Origin: Paenibacillus nasutitermitis
GTDB taxonomy: Bacteria > Bacillota > Bacilli > Paenibacillales > Paenibacillaceae
Direction: 5' to 3'
DNA length: 64,000 nt
Assembly (NCBI RefSeq): GCF_014641075.1
Contig: NZ_BMHP01000005.1
Span: 62,001 to 126,000, forward strand
Shown here in pieces: positions 8,822 to 17,845 of the stretch; positions within the stretch are counted from its first letter, which is position 1; each line of letters starts with the position of its first letter. The translations under genes and the position numbers were made by a program. The notes beneath the pieces were generated by a model that saw only the letters and a list, made by a program, of their open reading frames with translations, did no database searches and was not told where the DNA came from.

Positions 8822-10429
8822 TTATTTGCTCAATTCATCGAGTTTGGCTTGGGCCTCTGCCAATACCTGCTCTCCGCCCGCCTTCTTCCATTCCGTGACG
8901 AAAGCATCGAATTCGCTGATCGGCCGCTTGCCTGTGATGAAATCGATGAAATTTTTGATCGTCATTTGATCAAGCGCATCCTTGAATTCCGTATACACCG
9001 GCTTTTCCAACGGCATCATAAAGTCGTATTTGCCAATGCCTTTGCCTGCTGCCTTTTCCTTCACGGGCATCAAGTCCTTGCGGGTCATGAAAGGCGCCTG
9101 GAAGTCATAGTCGTTAAAGCTCGCCGGTGCATGATAATAGGGTCCGATTCCGAATTTCGCTTGCTCCTCTTCCTTGTCATATGGCGGCAGATAGACATAG
9201 CTTCCTTCGCTATTCTTCTCGTACGTTACGCCCTCTTCGCCGTATTTTATTTTCGTGAAAAGGTCCAGGTCAAAAGAGGTGGCGTCAAACATTTGCAAAT
9301 ATTTGGCCATTTTCTCCTGATCCTTCTCGAGCTGTATGCCGAATTGAATCCCTGTGCCCAGCATCGGATTTCCTTCCGTAATGCCGAAGCTTCCGTCTGG
9401 CCCTTTTGGTCCGCTGCTCAATGCCCATTCTGCAGCCGGTACGCTTTCGCGCAGCTTCACATAATATTTGCCGCTGAAGAAAGCTTCAGGCTGAATGAAT
9501 TCCCACCACGATCTGGATACGGCTCCCACTTTGCTGGAAATGACTTTATCATCGAGATTGGTATCTTTATTAACGAAGAATTCCGGATCGATCAGCCCGC
9601 TTTCAAACCATTTGTTGAGCGTTGCCAGAGCTTCCTTCGCACCCGGCTCTACTTCCCCCCGTACCGCCTTGCCGTCGATATCAACGGTTGCTCCCGGATA
9701 CACTCCGTAGGCGCCGAATACAGGCGAGAAGATAGCGGCTATCGTGGCGGACGTAGCGGTCATGCCATACGTATCCTTCTTGCCGTTGCCATCGGGATCG
9801 TCATTACGGAATTTCGTCAGAGCTTCTCCCATCTCGTCAATCGTTTCCGGTGTTTTTGCAATGCCTACCTTCGACAGCCAATCCTTGCGGTAACCGAGAA
9901 CCTCGGAGGAGGAAGCGAGGGTCCAGAGAACAGGCAAGCTATAGATTTTGCCGTCCGGACGTCGGACATAGCGCATTGGATCAGGACCGAGGTTCTTTTC
10001 CATCCATTTCATGTAATTCGGGGCGTTCTTCTCTAACAGATCCAAAGGGATTTCTGCAGCAGCTCCTTGATCCGCAAACTTATCGGCATCCGCAAAAGGG
10101 ACTTCCTTCCACCAGTCAGGAATATCTCCCGAAGCGATTTGCAGCAGCAGCTTCTCTCTAATGGCCGCAGGATCATTGGTTGAATTGTAGAAGGCCAGGT
10201 CCACTCCCAGCTTCTCCCGTATGGCATTCATCGCAAAACCGTCAACGTTGGTTTTGTCTGCATCGAAATTCCACACCATCAGCTTCATTTTTTCCTCTGC
10301 AGCCTTTGCCGGCGTTTCCGGCTTTTCTTCCGATGCCGACTTGTTATTCGAATCCCCGCATGCCGTGACGATTGAACCTAACAGGATTATGCTTAATAAA
10401 GAAGAGACCACTTTCATCCGTTTAACCAT
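8822..10429 (-). CDS. Extracellular sugar-binding lipoprotein of an ABC importer (family 1, LipO/YtcQ type)
   Basis: It captures the sugar or oligosaccharide and delivers it to the two permeases encoded just upstream. The N-terminus has a lipoprotein signal with lipobox IVTAC (Cys24), followed by a Ser/Glu/Lys-rich tether. The length (535) and features such as MLGTGIQFGIQ and the C-terminal ITGKRPISEFDAFVTEWKKAGG match the long Paenibacillus solute-binding proteins that pair with LplB/YtcP-like permeases. An ATG with a GGGAG site serves as start; a second in-frame ATG follows four codons later. As is usual for these systems no ATPase gene is present, so a shared MsmX-type ATPase is expected elsewhere. 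Confidence 0.9.
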   Translation of the reverse strand: MVKRMKVVSSLLSIILLGSIVTACGDSNNKSASEEKPETPAKAAEEKMKLMVWNFDADKTNVDGFAMNAIREKLGVDLAFYNSTNDPAAIREKLLLQIASGDIPDWWKEVPFADADKFADQGAAAEIPLDLLEKNAPNYMKWMEKNLGPDPMRYVRRPDGKIYSLPVLWTLASSSEVLGYRKDWLSKVGIAKTPETIDEMGEALTKFRNDDPDGNGKKDTYGMTATSATIAAIFSPVFGAYGVYPGATVDIDGKAVRGEVEPGAKEALATLNKWFESGLIDPEFFVNKDTNLDDKVISSKVGAVSRSWWEFIQPEAFFSGKYYVKLRESVPAAEWALSSGPKGPDGSFGITEGNPMLGTGIQFGIQLEKDQEKMAKYLQMFDATSFDLDLFTKIKYGEEGVTYEKNSEGSYVYLPPYDKEEEQAKFGIGPYYHAPASFNDYDFQAPFMTRKDLMPVKEKAAGKGIGKYDFMMPLEKPVYTEFKDALDQMTIKNFIDFITGKRPISEFDAFVTEWKKAGGEQVLAEAQAKLDELSK

Positions 10430-10480
10430 TTTTGTATACCGCTCCCTTTTTTTTATATGATCTATTTAGAGGCTAAGGCT

Positions 10481-11365
10481 TTAGCCTTTAATAGCCCCTA
10501 CCATAACACCTTTGACGAAATACTTTTGCACAAAGGGATAAATAACCAACATGGGAATAATGGAAATGATGATGACCGTCGATTGCAGCTGTCTGCCTGT
10601 ATACTTGCTCTGGCTGCCCATCTTCTGGATCATCGCCGTCATGTTGGAGGTATCGTTTTCTATCACAATCTTTCTTAACACGACTTGAAGCACTTGTTTC
10701 TTGCTGTCTGCAATGTAGATCAAGCTGTCGAACCATGCATTCCAATGCCCGACCCCCACCCATAACGCAACGGTCGCAAGCACAGGCAAGGAAAGCGGAA
10801 GGACGACGCTGGCAAAAATACGGATATACCCGGCTCCATCCACGCGAGCCGACTCCTCCAGGCTTTCCGGGATCGCCCTGAAAAAATTACGCATAATCAG
10901 CACATTAAATGCACTGATCATCCCTGGCAGCACGAGAGACCAAACCGAATTGAGCAGCCCCAGGTTTTTGATCAATAAATAGTTCGGAATAAGTCCGCCG
11001 CTGAACAGCATGGTGAATAACAGGAAGCCTGTAAATGCCCGGTTAAACGGCAGATCTTTTTTTGATAAGGGATATGCGGTCAGCGCCGTAAATACGAGAA
11101 TCAGGACTACGCCCAGTACGGTTCGTATAATCGTATTCAGATAACCCGTCCAGAGCGGCGAATAATGAAAGGCCAGACGATACGCTTCGAAGGATATCTT
11201 ATGAGGAAAAATCATAAATCCGGTCGAATAAGCAGAAGCCCCCTCCTGCAATGAAAGCACAATCTGGCTCCAGAACGGATAAAGGGTGACGATCATCAAG
11301 ATGGACATGCCTCCGTAGAGAAAGGCATCGCCGATTTTTTCCGAAAGTCTTTTGCGGTATACCAT
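10481..11365 (-). CDS. Carbohydrate ABC importer permease (YtcP/LplC type)
   Basis: A membrane subunit with six predicted hydrophobic segments and the binding-protein-dependent permease loop ESARVDGAGYIRIFASVVLPLSLP near residue 180 (the EAA motif that contacts the ATPase). It starts as YRKRLSEKIGDAFLYGGMSILM and ends VKGVMVGAIKG, typical of the second permease in these operons. AGGAGG lies seven bases before ATG. It follows the partner permease by 25 bases and precedes the binding-protein gene by 51. Confidence 0.92.
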   Translation of the reverse strand: MVYRKRLSEKIGDAFLYGGMSILMIVTLYPFWSQIVLSLQEGASAYSTGFMIFPHKISFEAYRLAFHYSPLWTGYLNTIIRTVLGVVLILVFTALTAYPLSKKDLPFNRAFTGFLLFTMLFSGGLIPNYLLIKNLGLLNSVWSLVLPGMISAFNVLIMRNFFRAIPESLEESARVDGAGYIRIFASVVLPLSLPVLATVALWVGVGHWNAWFDSLIYIADSKKQVLQVVLRKIVIENDTSNMTAMIQKMGSQSKYTGRQLQSTVIIISIIPMLVIYPFVQKYFVKGVMVGAIKG

Positions 11366-11390
11366 AGTTGAACCTCCTTGCTCTCCGGCT

Positions 11391-12347
11391 TCACCATAAC
11401 GTGTGCTCGTTCCCGCCGATCATCTTGACGATCCGATTCACACTGAGCACAAGAATGAGCGCAACAACGGACTTGAACATGCCGACCGCCGTGGAATAGC
11501 TGTAGTTGGCGTTAATCAATCCGATTCGGTACACATACGTATCGATAATATCGGACACATTGAGTACTTGTGAGTTGTACATATTGAAAATTTGATCGAA
11601 GCCGGCATCGAGAATGCTCCCCATGGCCAAAATCATCATGATGGATATTACGGGTACAAGCATCGGCAGCGTGATATGGATCATTCGCTTAAACCGGCCT
11701 GCTCCATCCATAATAGCCGCTTCATGCAGCTGTGGATCAATTCCTGCGATGGCTGCAAGAAAAATAATCGAGCCCCAGCCAAAGCTTTGGTAAATGGAGG
11801 TCACAACCAGAATCGACCGAAAATATTGCTCATCCGCCATGAAAATAATCGGAAGGCGGCCCAATGCTTGAAGCATCGTATTGATCGGGCCTTCCAACGA
11901 GAAGATGGTGATGAAAATACCGGATAATACGACCCATGAGATAAAATGAGGCAGATAGGAAATCGTCTGCACCCATTTCTTAAATCTGCGGCTTGAAAGC
12001 TCGTTAAGCAGAACGGCGAACAGGATCGGCACCGGAAAGCCGAATACGAGCTTGTAGAAGCTGATAATCAGCGTATTCTTGACCACAAGATAGAAATGGG
12101 CATCGTCGAAAGCTTTGTTGAAATATTTCAGCCCTACCCAAGGGCTCTCCGCGATCCCCCCCGTTATTTTGAATTCTTTAAAGGCCAGGACCAGCCCATA
12201 CATCGGGATATAATTGAAAATAATTAAAAAGATAAATCCAGGCAGCAGCATCAGAAGCAGCATTCGATATTTTATGAATCGTTTATATCGCTCACTTGGT
12301 TTAGAATAGGCCTGACGGTAATCCCTTGCTGAGCTTGTGTCGGGCAT
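11391..12347 (-). CDS. Carbohydrate ABC importer permease (LplB/YteP type)
   Basis: First gene of the uptake operon. Six hydrophobic segments start with YRMLLLMLLPGFIFLIIFNYIPMYG, the hallmark of LplB-like permeases, and the EAA loop reads HEAAIMDGAGRFKRMIHITLPML. I place the start at 12347 (MPDTSSARDYR) because GGAGG lies six bases before this ATG; an ATG 39 bases upstream (12386) lacks a good site. It is divergent from the AraC-type regulator at 12557, with about 210 bases between them, so both promoters lie in that gap. Confidence 0.92.
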   Translation of the reverse strand: MPDTSSARDYRQAYSKPSERYKRFIKYRMLLLMLLPGFIFLIIFNYIPMYGLVLAFKEFKITGGIAESPWVGLKYFNKAFDDAHFYLVVKNTLIISFYKLVFGFPVPILFAVLLNELSSRRFKKWVQTISYLPHFISWVVLSGIFITIFSLEGPINTMLQALGRLPIIFMADEQYFRSILVVTSIYQSFGWGSIIFLAAIAGIDPQLHEAAIMDGAGRFKRMIHITLPMLVPVISIMMILAMGSILDAGFDQIFNMYNSQVLNVSDIIDTYVYRIGLINANYSYSTAVGMFKSVVALILVLSVNRIVKMIGGNEHTLW

Positions 12348-12556
12348 GCGCCCCCTCCTCTCTTTATGACGGATGCTCTTGTTCATGGATAAATCGTAGC
12401 ATAGCGATGTATGCGCTGTATTCTTCTCATATCTTTGAAATGTTTCACTTTACTGCGATGTTCCCTTTAGGATGTTGACTGGACTTCGGAATACGCATGA
12501 TAATTGAACAAACACATCCAAAGTAGGCAGAGCTCCAAAGAAGGGCGGGATTAGCC

Positions 12557-14149
12557 ATGTACAGCATACTCATTGTGGATGACGAAGGCTTCGAGCGGGA
12601 TGGCGTTAAGTTTCTCATTGCCAAATATGGCCTGGAGCTGGAAGTTGCGGAGGCAGAGAGCGGAGAGAATGCGCTTGAATATATGAAAGAACATGCGGTC
12701 GACATTCTGCTGACGGATATCCGCATGCGGGAAATGGACGGATTGCAGCTGGCCGAACAAGTTAGAATTCTGCAGCCGGCCGTAAAAATTATCTTTCTAA
12801 GCGCCTTTGGCGAGTTTGAATACGCACAGAAAGCGATCAATCTTCAAGCGATCCAATATATTTTGAAGCCAGTAGATGTGACGGATTTCCTTGAGGTTCT
12901 TACCAAAGCTATTCAAATTTGCAAAGAGGAAAAGAAGGACCTGGAACAGCAGTCACAGATCCAGGAAATTTATGATAAAAACATCCAGTGGGAGAAGCAC
13001 AGAATACTGGCCCATTTATTGAACAGCGATGCCGAATCCCGGATGGAAATCGCTCCCCCTCATTCTTTGCTTCAATTGAATCAACTGCTTCCGAACACCA
13101 ACATTTCCGGAAAATGGTATTACCGCATGATGATGCTGGATCTAAGAACCCGGTTTTTCGATTCCACGGTTCCCCATTTCGAAAAAAGCCTGGCCGACCA
13201 GATTCAATACCCAAGCTCGATCATTAACTTAAATGAATACCAGAGCCTTGTCCTGCTCGAGGTACATGAGGGAGAAGCCCTGGAGCTGTTCAATCGATTG
13301 GGCAAGCATATTATGCAGTGGTTTAAGGCGCAATACCAACAAGACATTAGCGTCATCTTCAGCGATATGTTCAAGGATGTCGAGAGCATGCGCAGCGAAT
13401 ACCGGAAGATAGAAGCCATTTTGGAAAGTAAATTTTTCTTCGAGGAAGGAAATATTCGCTTCACCTATACGACGCAAGTTGAAGAACACAGCACCTCGCA
13501 GTATATCGATCAAGCCATTGAGGATATTACCAGTTTTATTGGGCGCAAGGAGTTCGGGGTCGTCCGCAGGCGGTTCGAAGGACTGTTTGATCATTTGAAG
13601 AACAGCAACCGATTCTCTGTTATTTATGTGAAGTACATTTGCTCGGAAATTGTTCGTTCGATCCTTAAATCAACCAAAACAAAGGACTTGGACTTTTTTA
13701 AGAACAGCTTGGAAACGATCTATAAAACAGCGGTATTAAAGGACCTGCGCGAAGTCATGATTACGATATTCGAGGAATACGGAGCTCAGATGGAACCTGC
13801 ATCTGCTTCGCATCCTTCAGAATCCATCCATAAAGTCGTGTTGGATGTGATTCGGATCATGGAGCGGGAATATCAATCGGATTTATCCGTGGAACTCATT
13901 GCCGAGCGGGTTTATTTGACGCCAAGTTATCTGAGCCATTTGTTTGCCAAGCATACCGGAATCAGCATGATTAAATATTTGACCATCCACCGGCTGGCAA
14001 AAGCCAAACAGCTCCTGCAGGAAACAAATCGTAAAATTATTGATATCAGCAGCGATGTGGGTTATTCGAACTTCCCTTATTTCTGCACCTTATTCAAAAA
14101 CTATTATGGCCAGACCCCCACCCAAATCAGAGAAGGAAACCTCCCATGA
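12557..14149 (+). CDS. YesN-type response regulator (receiver + AraC DNA-binding domain)
   Basis: Residues 1-120 are a receiver domain (VDDE acidic pocket, phospho-acceptor Asp54 in DILLTDIRM, conserved Lys in ILKPVD). A roughly 300-residue linker follows, and residues 425-525 form an AraC/XylS double helix-turn-helix (SVELIAERVYLTPSYLSHLFAKHTG and DISSDVGYSNFPYFCTLFKNYYGQTP). It is encoded with the sensor kinase (4-base ATGA overlap) and divergent to the sugar-uptake/GH29 operon, which it very likely activates in response to an extracellular sugar. Its length (530) is normal for the class. AAGGGCGGGA precedes the ATG. Confidence 0.92.
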   Translation: MYSILIVDDEGFERDGVKFLIAKYGLELEVAEAESGENALEYMKEHAVDILLTDIRMREMDGLQLAEQVRILQPAVKIIFLSAFGEFEYAQKAINLQAIQYILKPVDVTDFLEVLTKAIQICKEEKKDLEQQSQIQEIYDKNIQWEKHRILAHLLNSDAESRMEIAPPHSLLQLNQLLPNTNISGKWYYRMMMLDLRTRFFDSTVPHFEKSLADQIQYPSSIINLNEYQSLVLLEVHEGEALELFNRLGKHIMQWFKAQYQQDISVIFSDMFKDVESMRSEYRKIEAILESKFFFEEGNIRFTYTTQVEEHSTSQYIDQAIEDITSFIGRKEFGVVRRRFEGLFDHLKNSNRFSVIYVKYICSEIVRSILKSTKTKDLDFFKNSLETIYKTAVLKDLREVMITIFEEYGAQMEPASASHPSESIHKVVLDVIRIMEREYQSDLSVELIAERVYLTPSYLSHLFAKHTGISMIKYLTIHRLAKAKQLLQETNRKIIDISSDVGYSNFPYFCTLFKNYYGQTPTQIREGNLP

Positions 14150-15876
14150 TAAAGTGGACCCGTTATTTCCTGGATCAGTTGCGCTTTCGGCAGAAGCTTG
14201 TTCTGTCTTATTTGATTATTAGCATTATCCCCATTCTCATTCTGGGAACCTACTCCTATTATCAATCGAAAACCTTTTTGAAAGAGCAGGCATTGAAGAG
14301 CTTCCAACGGAATGTGGACGTGATCTCGGAGAGCATTCAATCGAATATGGATCACTACGTAACGATGTCCAGCTTGATTCTATACAACAATGTCATTCAG
14401 CGCATTCTCTCCAACCAATATCTGGACCTGTATAATCTGTATCTGGATTTCAATCAATTCCTTAACCCTTATATGAATATGCTGCTGAATCTGAATAAAG
14501 ATACGAAGCAGTTGACGATCTATACAAAGAGCCAGCTTCCCGAATACGGCGAGTACATTAATAAAATGGAAAGAATAACGGACGAAGCTTGGTATACGGA
14601 CGTGAAGCAAGTGAAGGGAATCAAATGGTATCACGAGAATAATCAGCTGTTCATTGCCGGACAATTCCCCAAGCTTTTCTCCTCCAACAGTTCATCCTTA
14701 ACGGTAAGCGACGAGAATATCCTGTATATCCGCGTCAACAACCGCAGTTTATTCGCAGACCTGCCGGACTCCTTGCGGGAGCATTGGGTATTTCTGGTGG
14801 ACCGACTGGGGAACTCGATCTACTCCAATCAAATTATGGATACGGAAACTGTAGAGATGTTAGGGGAAATACGCAGCGGCCAAGAGGGTGAAATGAACAT
14901 CAAGGGTATGGAGATGCTGATGATCCAGCAGAAAATCCCCAATACGGATTGGACACTGTATTGCCTTGTGCCTTACCGGGAAATCGTGGAGAACTCGGGT
15001 AGTATCGTCAAAGCAACCCTGATTATAGCCGGAATTTGTATTCTCATTCTCATTGTGATCATCTCCGTATTCGCCAAATCGATGATTAGACGCATCTATA
15101 AGCTTAACAATTGGATGAAGCGTGCGGAATCCGGAGAGCTCGAGCTTCGTGTGCAGAGCACCTCCAAGGACGAGATCGGCGAGCTTACCATTCGTTTCGG
15201 CCATATGATGCACCGGATTAACGAGCTTGTCAACGAAGGATACAAAAACAAAATCATCCAAAAGGAAGCGGAGCTTAAAGCCTTAAAGTCGCAAATCACG
15301 CCTCACTTCCTGTACAATACCTTATCCTTTATTAATTGGAAGGCGCTCAAAAGCGAGGATCACGAGCTCAGCCACATGGTGACGAGCCTGTCCAAATTTT
15401 ACCGCACCGCATTAAATCGGGGGGATAACATCATCTCGGTCAAGGATGAGGTCGTGAACGTGCAATCTTATTTGGACATTATCCTAACAATGAGCGAGCC
15501 CAAGTTTGACGTGGTCTATAACATTGATGACGAAGTCTATGCTTACGGCATGATTAATCTCATCCTTCAGCCCCTCGTTGAGAATGCGATCAAGCATGGC
15601 ATCAAACGCAAGACGGAAGGCAAAGGCTTGCTGGAAATTTCGGCGCGGCTCCATGCTGACAACATTGAACTAAGAATCCGTGACAACGGCCCCGGTATCC
15701 AGCCGCAGCTCTTGGAACATTTGCTCTCCACTCCGACAGCGGGGTATGGACTTAAACATGTAGATGAGCGCATCAAGCTGATTTTCGGTGCGGATTTTGG
15801 GTTATCGATCGAGAAAAACTTGCTCCTGGGCGCCTGCATGTGCGTGACGATCCCGAAGCAGATGCTGCATGTTTAG
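14146..15876 (+). CDS. YesM-type membrane sensor histidine kinase
   Basis: Two membrane segments (about 18-36 and 288-310) bracket an extracellular sensor domain of about 250 residues. A HAMP linker follows (RMKRAESGELELRV region, 312-365), then the His-kinase domain with phospho-acceptor His387 in ITPHFLYNTL, N-box Asn480 in LVENAIKHG, and DNGPGI at 513-518. It should phosphorylate the overlapping YesN-type regulator. The neighbouring sugar importer suggests the sensor domain reads sugar or the loaded binding protein; that is inference. A hairpin terminator follows 30 bases after the stop. Confidence 0.93.
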   Translation: MIKWTRYFLDQLRFRQKLVLSYLIISIIPILILGTYSYYQSKTFLKEQALKSFQRNVDVISESIQSNMDHYVTMSSLILYNNVIQRILSNQYLDLYNLYLDFNQFLNPYMNMLLNLNKDTKQLTIYTKSQLPEYGEYINKMERITDEAWYTDVKQVKGIKWYHENNQLFIAGQFPKLFSSNSSSLTVSDENILYIRVNNRSLFADLPDSLREHWVFLVDRLGNSIYSNQIMDTETVEMLGEIRSGQEGEMNIKGMEMLMIQQKIPNTDWTLYCLVPYREIVENSGSIVKATLIIAGICILILIVIISVFAKSMIRRIYKLNNWMKRAESGELELRVQSTSKDEIGELTIRFGHMMHRINELVNEGYKNKIIQKEAELKALKSQITPHFLYNTLSFINWKALKSEDHELSHMVTSLSKFYRTALNRGDNIISVKDEVVNVQSYLDIILTMSEPKFDVVYNIDDEVYAYGMINLILQPLVENAIKHGIKRKTEGKGLLEISARLHADNIELRIRDNGPGIQPQLLEHLLSTPTAGYGLKHVDERIKLIFGADFGLSIEKNLLLGACMCVTIPKQMLHV

Positions 15877-15906
15877 TAAGGCGCCTTCCGACAATCTGAA
15901 ATGAAT

Positions 15907-15933
15907 CCGCCGCTCTCCTATGAAGAGCGGCGG
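15907..15933. terminator. Hairpin between the kinase gene and a decayed convergent gene
   Basis: Perfect 10-bp arms CCGCCGCTCT (15907-15916) and AGAGCGGCGG (15924-15933) with a seven-base loop. The plus-strand tail (ATCGTTT) is only moderately T-rich. Confidence 0.65.
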
Positions 15934-15939
15934 GATCGT

Positions 15940-16629
15940 TTAAGGGAGCAGGTCAGTTACTGGCACGTTCGTGAATGGCTCGACTTTGAAGCCGGCTGCA
16001 TCCTGCATCGGCAGCGATCCAGGCGTATAGCTGACCGTTATGTTTTTTGTGCCTTTCACTTCCTGGCGGAGAAGCAGGATGACCTTGTCACCTTCAATAG
16101 CTGCCGACAGGACATCAGTCCGCTTGCCTTTGGCACGTGCAGAGAATGCTGCCGGATCGGGTGCCACCGTACTGTCGAGCGGCTGTCAAAATCAAGAACG
16201 ATTCGATTCTGGTCAAGGGTAGCCAGGTCTAATCGCGCAGGCTTAAGGAATGCCCAAAGATCCGATACAATCTCGTTCCCTTCCGAATCGTTCATCTTCA
16301 CGAACCAACCGATTGAGTCCTGGTCAACCGCATCGGAAGCCAACGGAATGGAAGCCGGTCCTGAGGTAATGTCCTTCACTTCGCCGAGCAGCTTATTCTC
16401 CCATGCTGTGCTGATGACGAACCGGTCGGTAAGGAGAGAGCTCTTCTTTTTTTGTGTCAAGCGGGAGGGTCACCTGATCGACACTCTCATTGAAGAAATT
16501 ATAATCGTCTTTATAAGGCGAATACGTATTCATATACATGCGTTTGGATTCGGCATCGAACTGCAGAAGCAATGAACGCCTCAGCATTTCCCATGGGCCG
16601 TGCCGTCCCCTTTTGCACCGATAACCCAC
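15940..16629 (-). pseudogene. Frameshifted 3' remnant of a secreted metallophosphoesterase/SwmB-repeat-like surface protein
   Basis: Three consecutive minus-strand fragments in different frames join into one meaningful sequence. The first is LLQFDAESKRMYMNTYSPYKDDYNF, like the end of large secreted metallophosphoesterases. The second is a beta-rich segment, LTDRFVISTAWENK to LDFDSRSTV. The last is a SwmB-like repeat ending ITVSYTPGSLPMQDAAGFKV and NVPVTDLLP. The first shift falls in a T7 run near 16450, the second near 16180. No start codon, signal or catalytic domain remains upstream. It is likely the rotted tail of a once large cell-surface enzyme; homopolymer sequencing error could explain one shift but not the missing 5' end. 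Confidence 0.55.
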
Positions 16630-16668
16630 TCAGACTCAGTGCCATGCCTCCGGGTAAAAGCTGCATAG

Positions 16669-16708
16669 GCGGCTCTGTCGTGCTGCGGATGCGGCTATTG
16701 TTTGGCCG
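16669..16708 (+). repeat. Dispersed 40-bp repeat, copy 2
   Basis: Matches 5013-5053 at about nine positions in ten, same orientation. It sits directly upstream of the GTPase gene, ahead of a possible promoter region (GTGTAAAATAGGTTATACTT). Confidence 0.75.
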
Positions 16709-16774
16709 GGTCCGCTTACCGTGTAAAATAGGTTATACTTACTCTATAGGATGAGATGAAAGGGGCGGCCCCTA

Positions 16775-17815
16775 ATGGATAACATAAGCAGCAGCCAATG
16801 GGAAGAGGAGATCAGAAAGGCGGCGGCGGAAGCCTACGAGAAGGAAATTGCGATTATCAACCAGCAGCTGGAGCAGGAGATTCTGTTTGCCCTGATCGGT
16901 GATGTCAATGCCGGCAAATCCTCCACCATCAATAAGCTGATCGGCGAAGAAGTTGCAGCAGTGGGCGCGGAGCCCGGGGAAACGACCCAAATCAGGCCCC
17001 ACGCTTATACGGACAAGATTTATTTTGTCGATACGCCTGGCTTGAATGATATCAATCACCAGAATTCCGAAGAAACGCTGAAGTATTTCAAAAGCGCGGA
17101 CGTCGTTTTATTTTTCTTGAATGCCGCCGGCACCGTCTTCTCCGATTCCGAGAAGGAATCCTTCCTTCAGATCGAGAAGATCAACAAAAATATACTGATC
17201 GTACTCAATAAAATCGATGCCGCCGACGAAATCGACCGGCTTGTCAGGCGCGTACGCAAGGAAACCGGCGAGAAATACGAAGTTGTACCGATTTCCTCCC
17301 GGACTGGCCAAAATATCGATGTTCTGCGGAACCGGATCCTGGATATTCTAAAAAAAAAGAGCAAGGATATTCTTTTCGCCAAAAGCATTAAGGAAAAATC
17401 CGCGACCGCCCATACCTGGATTATCGGCGCCGCCACTTCCGCCGGTGCAGCAGGCGCGCTGCCGGTTCCCGGCTCGGATATCATCCCCATTACCGCCATC
17501 CAGATCGGGCTGCTGACCAAGCTCGCGACCCTGTACAACAAGCCGCTGTCCAAGGAAACCGCCAAAGAGATCGTACTGACGACCATCGTCGGCAATATCG
17601 GCAAAAGCATTTTCCGCCAGGTACTCAAGCTGTTTCCCGGAGCCGGTTCCATCGCCGGAGCAAGCGTGGCCGGAGCCATGACGCTGGCGCTTGGTTATGC
17701 CATGAAATACGCTTATGAGCACAATGTGGATATTACAGCCAAGAACATCAAAGAGATTTATGCGCGCTACCGCAAAAAAGCGGAAATTGAGCAAAACGAC
17801 GAACCCTTGTCATGA
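16775..17815 (+). CDS. Era/dynamin-like GTPase with C-terminal DUF697 membrane-associated domain
   Basis: The GTPase core has G1 GDVNAGKSS (42-50), switch II DTPG (86-89) and G4 NKID (145-148). The C-terminal third carries two Gly/Ala-rich hydrophobic segments with the DUF697 pattern (LPVPGSDIIPITAIQIGLLTKLA near 225, then GAGSIAGASVAGAMTLALGYAM), implying association with the membrane. Such proteins are linked to membrane or stress physiology in other bacteria, but the exact role is unknown. The ATG follows an AAAGGGG site. The methyltransferase gene starts 30 bases downstream in the same direction, so the two may be co-transcribed. Confidence 0.82.
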   Translation: MDNISSSQWEEEIRKAAAEAYEKEIAIINQQLEQEILFALIGDVNAGKSSTINKLIGEEVAAVGAEPGETTQIRPHAYTDKIYFVDTPGLNDINHQNSEETLKYFKSADVVLFFLNAAGTVFSDSEKESFLQIEKINKNILIVLNKIDAADEIDRLVRRVRKETGEKYEVVPISSRTGQNIDVLRNRILDILKKKSKDILFAKSIKEKSATAHTWIIGAATSAGAAGALPVPGSDIIPITAIQIGLLTKLATLYNKPLSKETAKEIVLTTIVGNIGKSIFRQVLKLFPGAGSIAGASVAGAMTLALGYAMKYAYEHNVDITAKNIKEIYARYRKKAEIEQNDEPLS

Positions 17816-17845
17816 ATATTTATATACGCAGAGGATGAAAACAGA

